A stretch of DNA of 64,000 nt, from NCBI RefSeq assembly GCF_028769735.1, contig NC_088171.1:140885917-140949916 (forward strand). Reading direction: 5' to 3'. Positions 50,778 to 63,700 of this stretch are shown one piece after another. The position numbers were made by a program, and so were the translations under genes. Under the pieces are notes generated by a model. It was not told the origin of the DNA. It did not search any database and saw only the letters and a program-made list of their open reading frames with translations. Numbering within the stretch: position 1 is the first letter of the stretch; each line of letters starts with the position of its first letter. Origin of the DNA: Zonotrichia leucophrys gambelii (Eukaryota; Chordata; Aves; Passeriformes; Passerellidae).

Positions 50778-51252
50778 TGTCCTGCTCTAGGCTGGGATAA
50801 ATTTCATTTTCTTCATAGTAGCTGGTATGGAGCTGTGTTTTGCATTTTTTTCTGGAAACGGTGTTGATAATTCAAGGGTTTCTTTGTCATTGGTGAGCAG
50901 TTCTGACACAGAGTCAAAGCCTTTCCTCACACCACCCCACCAGAGAGGAGTTTGAGGATGCAGAAGGATTGGGAGGGGACACAGCCATGACAGCTGACCT
51001 TAACTGATCCAAGGAATATCCCACACCATATGGCGTCATGCTCAGCACATAAAGCTGGGGAAAGAGGAAGGGAAGTGGAGGGCATTCAGAGTGATGGTGT
51101 TTGTCCTCCCAAATCACCATTAAACATCACAGAGCCCTGCTTTACTAGAGATGTATGAAAACCTACATGCCAATGGGAAGGGATTAATGAATTCCTTGTT
51201 TTGCTTTGCTTGTATGCATGAGTTTTGCTTTCCCTGTTAAAATCTTCACAGG
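50778..51252 (+). mobile_element. ERVL-type LTR, U3-R portion, 3' truncated
   Basis: The copy starts with TG at 50778, continues through 'aggctgggataaatttcatt', 'ttcatagtagctggtatgga', 'gttgataattcaagggtttc' and 'gggaggggacacagccatga', and includes the core promoter. It extends through 'gaattccttgttttgctttg' to about 51252. The terminal U5 part present at the end of the related LTR at 10321 ('ttaaaccacaaca') is missing, so the copy is truncated. No internal retroviral genes follow. It has opposite orientation to the LTR at 10321-10842 and lies 40 kb away, so the two are separate insertions. Confidence 0.9.
51031..51054 (+). promoter_or_regulatory. Relict ERVL core promoter: CRE-like site and TATA box
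   Basis: 'tggcgtcatg' at 51031-51040 is one base from the palindromic CRE (TGACGTCA) found here in related LTRs. 'cataaag' at 51048-51054 stands at the TATA position. The spacing matches that of intact relatives. Whether it still drives transcription cannot be told from sequence. Confidence 0.55.
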
Positions 51253-53378
51253 AATCTTATCCAATTTTGCAGCATCAATCCTCAAATGCAGACATCAGAG
51301 GATACAGCACAAACACTGCTGCCCACCCAAAGTCTGGACACTTTCAAGTGTTACGAGTTGAGCATGAAAAATGGCACCAACTAAAATTACTAGACATTTT
51401 TGAAAACATTGACCCTAATGACTGATTTTTTTTTCAGCATACTCCAGTTCACATTACTAAATGTCTCATCCAAAGTGATTAGTCATATCAGTTGTGGTGG
51501 AAGAAGAATCAAACCTTCATGTTCTGCCTTAAATTCTTGATACCAAGAAATTGTAATGAGTTAAAAAAGTAGAACGTATGTCAATACATTGGAGACTTAA
51601 AGGAATAGAAAAGATAAACTCCCCTCCCTTTCCTGTTTCAGTTTACTTTATCTAGTGACCAGAGTGCAAATAAACTAAATAAGCAGCAAAAACAAATAGT
51701 CTTTCCGACATCACCTAAACAACTGTTGTTCTCAGGGTTTGCAGAGAAAGGAATATATGTGATTAGTTCAGCTAACACAGCTGTAGAGACACAGTTTTTT
51801 GGACATGTGAGCTGTTTGTTCTTTATGAAAGCTGGAAAGGCTGTGTTTATTCCCTCCTGCCCTCAAAATTTGCAAGGAGTTGTGAATTCCCTGTGTTAAT
51901 AACTCTCAACTGTTGTGATGATTTCTCTGCTTAAATGTAGAGTGACTGTACAGTTCCCAAATGCGAAATCTGAAGTGGAAAATTTAGGGGGGATTCTGGA
52001 ATGCGAAGAGTATCTTCAGGAGGGGAAGGAGATGGGAGCCTGCACTTTGGAACAAAATGCCTGATTATAAATCAGTGCATTATTAAAACAGTAGATGATT
52101 TCATTTGAGCCATATAAGGAATGCAGTGACCATCCCAAGAAAGGACTGCTACCATGACAGTCAGCCTACTGTTCAGTATATCCGTAACATCTTAAAACTC
52201 TATTTGCAAAGTACTCACTGGGAAAACTGAGGCACCAGCCACAAAAAGCCCTGCAGACTGTCCTTATCTAACCTGAGCAGCTTCAGCTGTGGCTCCTGGA
52301 TGAGCTGCCCAGTTCCTGTGGCTCCAGGTGCTCCCTAACTCCCTGGGAAGCCTACAGGGAGTCAGGCACCATTCCTGCGTCCTCAAACAACCCACAAAGC
52401 AGACATGCTGAGCAGATCACACATGACTGTTGTGCTGCTACAGATCTTCCCAGGGTCCTTCCAGCATATTGACATTTAAAAGTTATATTGTCCAGGTACA
52501 GAGCCAAATCACAGCCTTTTCAGGGTTAATGAGATTTGGAGTCCAGAGTTCAGTTTGGATATGTTGTGACTCATTCTAGCTTTCTGAATCACAAAGGATG
52601 GTGAGCCTTTAGCTGGTGAACTCACCAGTGAACAGACCAGTTGGTTGTCAAGTAATTAAATGGTGTCTTTTGTCATCAGTGAAACAATCACATCAGTGAC
52701 CAACATTTTCTAACATCATGTCTGTGCTCACTGCACAGCTGCATGCTAGGTGAAAATATGTGGCTTTTTTTTACCACATTGCACATCTGGAAATTCAAAG
52801 CTAACCTGCATTTGGAGAGTCTGAACTGAAAAATAAACAAAATCAACTGTGGTTTCATGTAACCTTGGAAAGAGTTGTCTTGAGAGCAGCTGTGCTTTAC
52901 TTCCAATGCTTTCTGATATGCTACAATCAGTGACATCCCAGTTACAGGGAAATCAGCCCTCTGTTGCATCATTCAGGGCAATGAATGCTTGTTATTTGTG
53001 GTGCATCACAGAGCTGCCAACTGGAGAAATTCCACAACCTCAGCATCAAATGCAGCTGATGGCTGCATCCAGCAAATGCTTGCAGGGCAATTGCGGTCAC
53101 ACCACTCTGCCCTCAGCAGGCTCTTCACTGGGTGCCACCTGCAAACCGGGGCTGCAGCCCCTCTGCCACAGGGGTGTCCTAGCACAGCCCACCCCCCTTA
53201 CTGTGCACCAGAACCCTGCTCATTGTATCCTAGTGGGCAATATTTTCCTGAAATAGAGTTGAGACTCTCTGCCATGCATCCTACAATTGCTTTTAGGTGC
53301 CTCATGCTATTTACGGCCTGCTCTAAGGCTGCTAAATTCAGTGAAGAGGTAGCACTCAGAAGAGAGGGGCTTCCAAAA
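51253..53378. other. Unique sequence, no gene seen
   Basis: Plus frames at 52849-53256 and 52989-53687 overlap each other, and the second owes part of its length to the downstream microsatellite. I recognise no domain. Confidence 0.45.
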
Positions 53379-53488
53379 GGGAGGGAGGGAGGGAGGGAGG
53401 GAGGGAGGGAGGGAGGAAGGAAGGAAGGAAGGAAGGAAGGAAGGAAGGAAGGAAGGAAGGAAGGAAGGAAGGAAGGAAGGAAGGAAGG
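53379..53488. repeat. (GGGA)9 then (GGAA)18 compound microsatellite
   Basis: Nine uninterrupted GGGA units (53379-53414) switch cleanly to about 18 GGAA units (53415-53488). The tract is pure purine on the plus strand. The GGGA half fits a G-quadruplex pattern, and each GGAA is an ETS-core sequence. Its perfection implies recent expansion and probable length polymorphism. Confidence 0.97.
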
Positions 53489-56000
53489 TTGGTTCGAAAA
53501 CTGTGGTTTTTTACTTAGTTTTGAACACTACAAAAGCAACAAGCTCCCTTCAAAGGTACAATTTGTCCTTGGAAGCCTAACCTGTGCTTTCCAATATGCT
53601 GAGGAAAAAAATATCTGCTTCAAGAAGAGGGCAGACATCCAAAGGATGGATGGATTTTTTCAGGGGGAAAAAGTAAAAACCAATTGAAGAAATTATTTCA
53701 ACCATTTTTACATTTTTGCCCTTTGGGATTTTTCCAGCAGTGAATTAAAACCTCTGTTAAGGAACTCACACTGTGTAACAGGGCCTGGAGACCTCACAGA
53801 AAGGGGCACCCATGCATTACCACTTCACCATTTATCACTCACTGAGTAGGCTGTAGAGGTTACCTCAGTTTACTGGGATCTCATGAAGGGATCTCCAGCA
53901 CACTTTTTCTCTACCCCAGGACTGTGTTTATGTTGTAATTATAGCCATGACAGCCAATTGTGTTTCTCTAATCAATCACACTGGAAGTTTTGTTTGTTTT
54001 CCTCTGCTAGGGAACAGGAAGGTTTACCCTTCTCTGAACAGTGAGAAAGAAATGAAGCATATTTTTCAGAGACAAGCTGAGAATTATCATTGAAGAAGGG
54101 TTCAATTAGCAAAAATCCTACTTACTATAAGTGAGAGTCTATATGTGATGACACTGAGTTCTAGCTGCAATTTAGAGTAGATGAAAAAACCCTTTGTAAG
54201 AAGAGTGGGTTTCCCTTCAGTTGATACAGGCAGAGGTAAAACAGATGCCACAAATTTTCTCCACAACCTGGAAATAGTTGTCAGGTCTCTTGTGCACAGC
54301 TCTCTAATTATTATTAGACCATACAAGCTCCAAGCATCAGACAAGAACTATGCACTGATTGCAGCCAGGAGTCTCCAGTCTCAGCTGGCACAATGGAAAG
54401 AAGAAATCCATTGGTTCAGAGAAGCCACAGCAAATACAGGAGCCCTTGAGATAAGGAGATGTGTTTTGCCCTTCTCCTGTGCCTTGCCATGTTAATTAAC
54501 CACTCTGATTGCTGCCTAAACAAAAACTGCCATAAGCTGGGCTTTGCTCCAGGCCTCCCCAGGCACATCTCAGTGACTTTGTCCCTGCTCTGGGCTCCTG
54601 GGTCAAGGCAAATACTCACTGCAGCTTCACTCAGTGCAGTCACACTGCCCTTCCTGTGCAAATACAAGTACAGGCATTTCAAGTTTATTGTTGGTACAGT
54701 TTATACTCATTTTTCTTGTAGTTTTCAGAGCCAGAATTTTTTTACTACATTAAATTAACATTTTGAAAACACTTCCTGTCTACCTTTATGACTCAGTAAG
54801 AAATAAAAAGACACAGTGCATCCCTAAACAGTTCATGTGACTGTTCTGTGCACAACAAACTTGCTATGAATTTGACAAATCTGTCAGGAATTATTCTCAT
54901 AGAGCCTAACCTACCTCAGAGCAGAAGAATGGACTAAACAACCTATTTTCCACTTTTTTGTGTTAACAGCTTTGTGAACAAACAGCCAAGGAAGTGTACC
55001 TCATATAGAGCAAGTTTAGGCCCAATGAGAATGATGCCATCTGGCATTTCACAGGCCACATAAAAGTAATTTATGCTCCCATTTGCCAGGATGTCATGGA
55101 CCAGAGCCCTAAATCACCACCAGGTACAAGACAGCCTATCAAAGTTCCGTTCCTCTTTATTGTAGGCATTTCAAATAAAGCTATGTATGTAGATGATCCA
55201 AAAGTTTATCATAAAGAAATCTACAACCTACACATGTCCCACTAGAGGGAAGTGAGTTTGTAGCTAGCCTGCTGCCACTTGAGTGCTCACCTCACCCCTC
55301 AGAAACACGGTGGAAATTCTGCATCCTGTGGGAAAGCTGCACACATGGTGCAGGAGGAGTCCCGGGTGGTCACTGGATTTATGAACAGGCAGGTCTCTGA
55401 CAAATAAACAGCCAAACACTCTTGGCTCATGTTCCCAGCCTCACACTTTTTTTGGGGGGGTGAGGAATTCTTTTAATAAATCCACTTATTTAACTTCTCA
55501 GCTTAAAAACAACGAAGGAGTTGAAAGGTCACACAACCATCTCTGCTTCCTTCTAATCCTGGAGAACAGTTTTTCCCTGGATATATAAACACAAGGCAAT
55601 GTTCTATTGGTGACTCTAACAACTGAGCTGTAATTGATTTGTAAAATGCCACTGTGAAGAAATATAAAAATTAGAAAATCTGATAAATTATAGTAATACA
55701 CAATACTGAATGGGTTGTTTCCTAAATGGTTCAAGAGGAGGAAACCTCTGATACAGACCCCATGACCTCTGATGACTGATATCAGCCTCACCTGTTATTA
55801 GAATTACTGGGCTGCCAAGCTGCTGGGTGTTTCTGATGCAAAATTAGAGGCAAAAAATAGGATTTTATAAGTTATGAAGAAGGAATGTTACATGTTCACC
55901 TTGCTCCTGGCAGGACATGATGCTGATCCCTGGCAAAGGGATAGCTAACTGCCAATGACTACCTTAATCCCTCTTAAATGGTTTGATTTGGGCTAAATTG
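53489..56000. other. Unique sequence, no gene seen
   Basis: A T7G7 homopolymer junction lies at 55447-55460. The other frames are short, and I see no dispersed repeat. Confidence 0.5.
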
Positions 56001-56035
56001 AGATTTAAATTATACCCAAGATTTAAATTATACAT
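56001..56035. repeat. 18-bp tandem duplication
   Basis: 'agatttaaattatac' occurs at 56001-56015 and again at 56019-56033, an 18-bp period with two copies. Confidence 0.93.
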
Positions 56036-57623
56036 AAAATTTATGCTCACTTTCTTCCTTGAAGGCATTTTTACTACTGCATTTTGGGGAAGGCTAGATA
56101 TCAAGTTATACCCTTTCTGTGCTGGGAACTGGTCAAAGACTTCTTTACTAGAATTCATCATAATTACTTGAATTTAAAACTTATATTAAAAAATCCATTG
56201 CTTTTTTGTTGTGTTATATATCTCTCAGTGTAGCAAATGTTGGCTTTACAGGACATTAAAAATTTTAAAAACCCAAAACATGTGATAAGGAAGACAGATT
56301 GTCTATTGTCCAGTGATTAAAAACACAAATTCAGTACTGCATTGATCATGATTCCTTCACTCTTGCCAAAATCTCTATTTAATTTTCCTCTGTGTGTTCT
56401 GTTGCATCTAGCACTGAGATGCAAACTGAAAACCTGCAGACACAAAGGGACTAAAACAAAGCCCAATAACTCAGCTATGTTGAGATCCAAACTGTTGCTT
56501 CAAACAATTAATAACACAGAAAAATCCAGTTACTTGAAGTATGCACAGTTTCAATCTTTTTTTCCTAATCCTCTCTGAGCACTATATTAATGGTGATCCC
56601 CTGTAGCCAGGCAAGCAGCAGAGTCTTGGATGGCAGAGGAGTTATAAATCAACAGCAAGTGAGCAATGTAAAGGTTGTGTTTTCTCTAGGAAAAAAGATT
56701 TATTTTAACTTGAATTAACTACCACAGTGTTTAGCCTTAATAAAGACAAATTAATTTATAGCTTTCATAGAGGTTCATGGGTCAAAGTAAACCCTGTGGC
56801 TGCCCTAGGCTTTAATCAGATCTTCCAACATCTATCTAACCTTTCTTCTGGAAGATTCTACCTCATCTTAATATACTATGTTCTTTGTCTTGATTAAAAA
56901 ATGAAAAGGAAATCTTAAGGATAAGAATAACAGGATGTATGTTGAGAATTTAAAAGAAACTTAGAGTGATGTGCCATGTCAGCCCTAACTTGATCTAAAC
57001 AGGTTTTGGCAGCAACTAAAAGCTTCAGATGGAAATAAAGTTTGGTCTTTGAGTGGTTGTAACCTGGTATAAAGACTGAACATCATCTTACCCTAGGATA
57101 ATGACTGGATTTTGATTGAACTTTGAGTTAGTTTCTCATTCAGCAAAAGAAAGTCACACAGATCCACAGAAAGTTTGGAAATTAGCTTTTTACTTTCATG
57201 GCACTGCAGAGTTAGTAAGATAAGATGAAGAGAGGGTAATTTAATCAGCCAGAAATCAGAGGAATTATAGTATTGACTCTGGAGTCTCCGTCAGCTCTTC
57301 ACTGGTTGCATCTCCAGAGCTTCTCAGACTTCACTTTTGTTGAGGGAAAATTAATTTCTAATATTTCCCAAAAGAGAGAATGGCACACCATCCTATGGAG
57401 GAGCTATTGCTGTTGTAAAGAGCAGAGATTGTAAAGGCTTCTACACGGGAGCCACTACAAATTTAACTTTCACTGTTTCCAGGCAATGCATTCACTGCCT
57501 GTAAATGCCACTGTGCTCTAACCATCACCTTGCTCCCATGCAGAGTGAGGTATGGCACTGGTGGGCTTCTGACTTGGGTGTGTTAAAACTCTGGACAAAC
57601 ACACACCTTCTCTTTCCTTTTAG
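56036..57623. other. Unique sequence, no gene seen
   Basis: I found no recognisable coding or repeat content. Confidence 0.5.
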
Positions 57624-58125
57624 GACATCTCAAGTGCACTACTGGGTCACAAAGGCAAAGGTAAATGTTGCAACCCAAGATACACTGAACCCAATGGTGC
57701 TGAAGACTGATAATCAGCAGAAATGTGGTACCATTTGCTCAGAGGGTTGAGGTTCTGACCACACTGGAACACAGAGTGGGTAAGAAAAACAAAGAGATTA
57801 AATTTTCTGGATAAGATCTAGTTGACTGAGAACTGCACTGAGAACTTCTTATTCTGAGAAAGACAATCTTCCCTTTTTTTCTTTTTCTTGCATTATTTCT
57901 TTCATTTGCAGGCTTATCATGAGCACATAATGCTCTTCAATTCATAATGTGGTTTTTGTGGCAGTACCACAGTTCACATTCTCTCTTCCACAAACTGCTC
58001 TTCGCAATGAGTATTCTGGAGCTCCCTGTGCTCTGCCACCTCTTCAGGAATGATCAGTGCATGCTCACAGGTAAATGTGACAATACCTGTAAGAATTTTT
58101 TAATGCAGTGGCGCTGCATAATAAA
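57624..58125 (+). other. Exon-like segments, possible non-coding transcript
   Basis: Segment 57624-57660 follows 'ttctctttccttttag' and precedes gtaaat. Segment 57912-58070 (159 nt) follows a long T/C tract (57871-57911, ending 'ttcatttgcag') and ends 'ctcacag' before gtaaatg. AATAAA lies at 58120-58125. All three frames of the second segment meet a stop near its start, so an internal coding exon is excluded. A non-coding RNA, or a first coding exon starting at the ATG at 57947, remains possible. There is no homology support. Confidence 0.2.
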
Positions 58126-60722
58126 ACCAACTCTGTAGTAAAGCTGTCTGTATCTTACAGCATTTATCAAGTGTAAATATTCATTACCATTTGTAGAGTT
58201 CATAAGCTTCATTCATCAGTCCGCTTATTGATCATATAGTTTCAGAGCTGGATAATATCCAATTCTTTGTCTAATCAAAATCTCTTCCTACCATGTCATT
58301 GTTAACTCTCAAGCATTACATTAGTTTAGACCCCATATGGGAAAAAAATGTAATGATCCATAACTGAATTATTAAGTTTAACCCATAAACACTGATGTTA
58401 ATGACTACCAGGTTGCCATGTTCTTCTTTGAAGTACAATGACTGAAACTTACAAAAATTAAAAACCACTCTTAATGTCCTGGAATAACATGGAATAAATT
58501 CCTATTCCATTCAACACAATTTGAGCATTTTAGCTTCCTCAGTTACAAGTTCTCTTTCTTGGAAATTGTGATGTTCCTATGACTCTGCTTAATACGGAGG
58601 AATTAATTTTCCTCTTGATTGGCTGGTTGGAGTCTGCAAATCCAGAGAGGTCATCTGAGTCCTTTATATCCTCTAAGCAAAATTGTGCAATATAATTGCT
58701 GGTACTAAATGCTCTGATACTTTTTTAAAAGCTTGAGGCTATTTTGTCATGGGTTGTGTATGTAATAATGCAGAGTAATCCTCTTTTCTAGATGCATGCA
58801 CAGAGAGAATAAGACATTTATACTTTAGTAATGAATACACAGCTGTTCAAAGAAAATAGCAATCTAAGAGAACAGTATTCCAGATATTTCTGAACTAAAA
58901 TATTACACACCTAGGAAAAGTTATAATTAAATGTTGATATATATTCTGTTAAAAATAGAAATTAAAATAAACCTGGCTAATCACATATCTCAATGAGATC
59001 TCTCTGAAGCCATATTTAAATGAGTTAAGAGATAGTTTCAGAGGAAGTACAATTACAACTAATTTCAGCCTCATAGATCTGGGGCTTTTGTCAACCCTTG
59101 GCTTCTCACATTTCCTACCATGAGGCTCAAAAAAGGCTCTGTATGTGTGAAGGAGTCCAGCATGTGTAAGCTATTAGAACTATGACACAATTTTGCCTCC
59201 TGTTTGCAGTGCAGCAATTCCTGCAAAGGAGGTTAGGACATAGCCCAGACTTGGAGTGAGGGCATCAACGGGCATGGATGCATCCCTGAATACAAGCATG
59301 AGAGGCTTCTTTCTGACCTGCTCCTTACACATTTTACACATGGTGATTTCCATTTCAGCCCAGGTACATGGCAGCTGTGCAACCAAAGTCATCTCCAGCA
59401 GGTTGGCAAACAGGTGAACCCACAGAGGAAATGCCATGTGTTGTTCTGCAGGCATTTTGTAGGAAAATCACTGTCTCCAAAACAACCCACGCAGGAGTAA
59501 CAGATGCTGCAGTGCAAAGGCAGAGCCTGGTGAGACTGTTAAGTCAGTGCTTTCCTTGTGCTGCATTCATTCCAAGTTCATACTTTTTTTCTTTTATTTC
59601 TGACATACAACATTGATCTTCCACAAGAGAATGAAAAACAAGCTTTTCCTTACTTGCCAAAGTAGATTGGGAACAACTGCTTTTGACTGAGAGAAGTATT
59701 TCATTATAATGCCTCTGTGGTGTAGACTTTCTCTTCTTCATTGGTTTAGTAAACATTTTCTTCTACAGAAAGAAGACACTAATCATTATAATTTGTCCTA
59801 AGATGATCTTCTGTTTGAAATTATTTACCTGCCAGGCAAAAGAAAACTCTCCTAATTAAACAAAGTTATTGAAGAGGCTTAAAGGTCTTTTTCAGAACCA
59901 TTGAAGAACTGAAAATAATTGTGTGCTGGATTACCCTCTTCTGCTCTGTCACATGAAGAGTTCATAAGGTATCCAATACATGCAGGTCTGATTCTAATGA
60001 TCCTCTGCTAAGCTGTGGACTTATGTTGCTTCTTCATTTCTCAGGAGGGAAGTCATTCCAAAACATCTGGAAAGTCTCAGTGCTGTCCACCTGTGACTCC
60101 TGACTGTCCCATGCCAGCTGTGCTCAGAAAACACACCAGAGAGCAAGAGATCTGTTCTGAATATCTACCAGGGGTTAATTTGAACAATGCCTCATAAATT
60201 GATCAAAAGCTGAAAAACATTAAGAGCAATATGTTCTTTTGAACAGAAATAAGCTTATGAGCATTTTTGCTTTGATGGTTTCCAATAGGCAGAAAATAAA
60301 ATCCTGCAGTGAGTCCCTCTCCTAATGCAGTTTGTTTATACACAGGGCCTCAGTGAGACAATAGAGCAAGGTCTGGTTGGTGGCCAAGCACTGTGACATG
60401 AACTGATGGAAAAGAGAGATTGCACCTGATCTATGCCAGTATTCACAAAGGCAGGTGCCCTGTTGGCAGCACAGCAGAAAGGGATGCTGTGTGTGTATTT
60501 GCAATTTAAGTATGGGAATGGGTGAGGACAGGCAGACATGAGCTACCTGCCCGTGACCCAGGCTGGTCAGACGGAAACCAAAGCCAGCCTAGAAGTTTTA
60601 TAGAAAATTTCCTATGGAGTCTGTTCTCTGGGCAGTGCATCCTGCCTCTCACATGCAGCTCCAGCTACACAATTCTCACATGAGTGCAGGAGCTCAGGTC
60701 AGGATGTGCCTGATGATGTGAT
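58126..60722. other. Unique sequence, no gene seen
   Basis: A minus frame at 59180-59455 (91 codons, several Met and Cys) lacks any motif I can assign. I see no repeats. Confidence 0.45.
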
Positions 60723-60753
<31 letters not shown>

Positions 60754-60788
60754 TTGTGTGTGTGCGTTTATATATATATATATATATT
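60723..60788. repeat. (TA)n-(TG)n-(TA)n compound microsatellite
   Basis: A TA run (60723-60741) is followed by a TG/TTTG run (60741-60766) and a second TA run (60767-60786). The two TA arms are complementary to each other and can pair around the TG core. Confidence 0.95.
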
Positions 60789-63700
60789 TCTGAGACGTAT
60801 GCTAGTCAAGGAGTAGGAAGATATATCTGGAAGAGACTGCTGAGGTCAGACACATTCATTACAAGCCTCAGAATCACCATTGTAAAACTATACATCTTCC
60901 TCTTTCAACTCATTTCCTGAGCTGAAAGATCTTCCAGAGTCTATCTGCTCAAATTGTAAGAACTTCTTTCCATTCCATATTTAAGTAGATACATGGGCCA
61001 TTTATATCCCATTTCTTGTATAGAACATTTTCATTCTTGTGGGTTGTCATTCAGGTTTGTGAATTTCTTCCAATATCTCAAATAGTTCAAGGATGGGAAA
61101 CCTTCCTGCCCTATTGCAAATGAAAATAAAGAACTGAAAGTTAGAGCCTACTTTAAAGTGTTAACAGATTTATCCTAAATTCAAATAAAGGAGTTTGGAG
61201 AGTGTGAAGAAACCATGGGCAGTGTCAGGCAGTATGAGAGCCACCAACAGTTGACTTATAGCTGCATTTTTGTAATGACCATATGTAAAAAAGAATTAGA
61301 AACATGGTAAATAATCAGCTATGTCATTATTTGGAAATATCCCACCAGGGAAACCAAAACAAAACTAAAGAAAAAAGGAAGGGAACAGCTGTATTTGAAA
61401 ATAAAATTATCTGGACCTGCTGGCTGAGTGTATACCCTGGCTTTGCCATACAGAAGAGATGACTTCTCAGGAAAAGAGACTGTACACACTGAGAGATGGC
61501 ACAGATGCTTGAAAGTAAAAGTCTGGATGAAAGAAGGAGTCATTAAACTGCCTGTGATAATATGTGGCAAAAGAAGACAGGAACGTGACAAAAGGACTGC
61601 AGAGCTCTATCCATCCAGAAGTACTCTGATTTCATCACTGAGCAGATGCCCTTATCACAGCTTACCAGGCTCAAGCTGGGGATATACTAGGATTCAGTGA
61701 GGAAAACATAATTTTCTAAATCAATAGCAATGCTTTTAGTCATGTATATGTTTCTTAGGAAGTCTCACTACAAACAGAGTCAAGGTTCAACCCTTATGAA
61801 ACCTGACACAAGCCAGTCCTCTCGTGAAAAGTCTGCAAAACTTATTATTTCTTTTGTCTGGCTCTGAGTTTGTCTCTCAGAGTTTGTAATTGCAGTTTGT
61901 TTTAAAACAAAAGTTATTTATCTAAATTACTGTTGTGACTATAGTCTGAGCTTCCCATTATTTCTACACCCTCTGGAGCAATTAGTGGTGAAATTTCCTC
62001 CTGCTTTATAAATCAATAAATTATTTAGACAAGATATCTCTTTGAACTGCCTGCATGTGACAATCAGAAGCATAATAGCCCACAAGAAAGCAGAATACTC
62101 CTTTACGTGCATGCCTTTCTAACAAGCAAGAGTAAAATCACATGATTTCTATCAAATGTAATAATCTGAGTAAAAGTCATCTTTTTTAACTAGCTGAAGA
62201 GACATAACATGCATTGCCCTGTAATATGCTTCTGATCACTGACAGAGGAGAACTTGCCTTCCACCAGGGATTCCAGGCCTTTGGACAGAGCAGCTTGAGC
62301 ATGACTAAAGCAGTTGCAAAATCTTTATACAGAATCCCATAAAGCAGATAATGTACCCTCTCCTTGCATCTACAACAGAAATTAATGCCAATAAGGATAA
62401 ACTAACTGTTAACATCTGTGTTGAGAGCAGTAAAGCTGCACTTGCTCTCCCACCGTTTCAGAGGAGAAATCTCTACTTCAGCTTCAAACACCTTGAGAGA
62501 GCAGACCAGAGTAACACTTGAATCCAGAAACAAAAGATTTTTCAATACTGCTTCTTATTACTCCATCTTAACAGACCTTTAGCAAGTATTAAAAAAGGTT
62601 TTTTATCTTCATCTCAGTTATGTATATCTGCCCTGACCAAAATGATAGGTCAGGTCAAAAAATTGTCTTTAGCAGCGACCCAGGGATTAGTGATTTCCAA
62701 TCACTGCCTGGAAGACCATAGTGTTACCAAAGCTCACTGAGCTGGTGGGCAGTGATCTATTTCTCATTTTCCACAATGGCAAATTTCATAAGTGTGATGT
62801 TCATTGCTGTGATCACCTGAGCAGTGTCACCTCTCCCGTCTGTATTTCCCTCTAGGGATGCTTCAAAAAGCTCAAAGCTGCCAGCTTGTCACGCACTGTG
62901 ACTGCTCTCTGCCTAGGACAATGGCAGAACAGTGCTAAAAAGAAGGATTTGCCTTGGAGGAGGACTAGAGGTTTTCCTTAAATCTGTGATTTGTAAGGTA
63001 TGTCCCATTCTGCTTGGAAAAGCTCCAGAAGGTGTCCTTGCAGTTAGGAGAAGGTACTTAACTGGTTTGTGACTGTCATTTCCAAAATTAATCCACACTG
63101 CGAAAGAGCAAAGAAATTCATGAGTGGAGACAACAGGCAGTGTGCACTGCAGATGCTCCACAGGAGTTTCAGCTTCTGTTTCCATCACAGAACCATGCCA
63201 GCATGCAGCACTTCCAGTTGGATCCTCCTCAGTTTCTAAAGAACAGTGTAGCCACCCTGTTAAATTAACTTTATTTTTTTCTTTTCCGTGGCAGGCAAAA
63301 GCATCACCACCAAATCTTTCTTTGTGTTTGTAAAACTACACCAGCATTAATTTGTGGGCAACATATCAGGTTGTCTGCATCAGCAAATTACTTCTATCCA
63401 CTCTTCTAAAACACCTATACAGAGGAGATATTTAAAGGATAGAACTTAGCCAATTATGAACTGTTTGAGTGTTTTAGGACAAAATGGGTGCAAACATTAG
63501 TAAGACTTTGATTTTTCCCTGTACTAGCATTTGCCTGGTTTAAGCACCACAGGAATTATAAACAATGAAACAGTTCTCTTTTTCCAGTGAGATGCTGTAA
63601 TGCCAGTTCTAAAACACCTGCAGCATCCCTACCTAATGACAGTGCAGATTTCCAGAAACTGTGATTCCTAGCAGCAGCTACAACTTTACTACCAGCCAGG

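Noticed and set aside
10321..51252. The two ERVL LTRs as ends of one provirus
   Set aside because: They face opposite directions, lie 40 kb apart, and no retroviral gene remnants lie between them.
52215..52260. Another MIR-like string ('gggaaaactgaggcacc')
   Set aside because: Only one short motif is present, with no flanking MIR core.
52989..53687. 232-codon plus-strand frame with a Glu-Gly-Arg-Lys tail
   Set aside because: The tail is the GGGA/GGAA microsatellite read as codons, and the rest has no recognisable domain and competes with another open frame.
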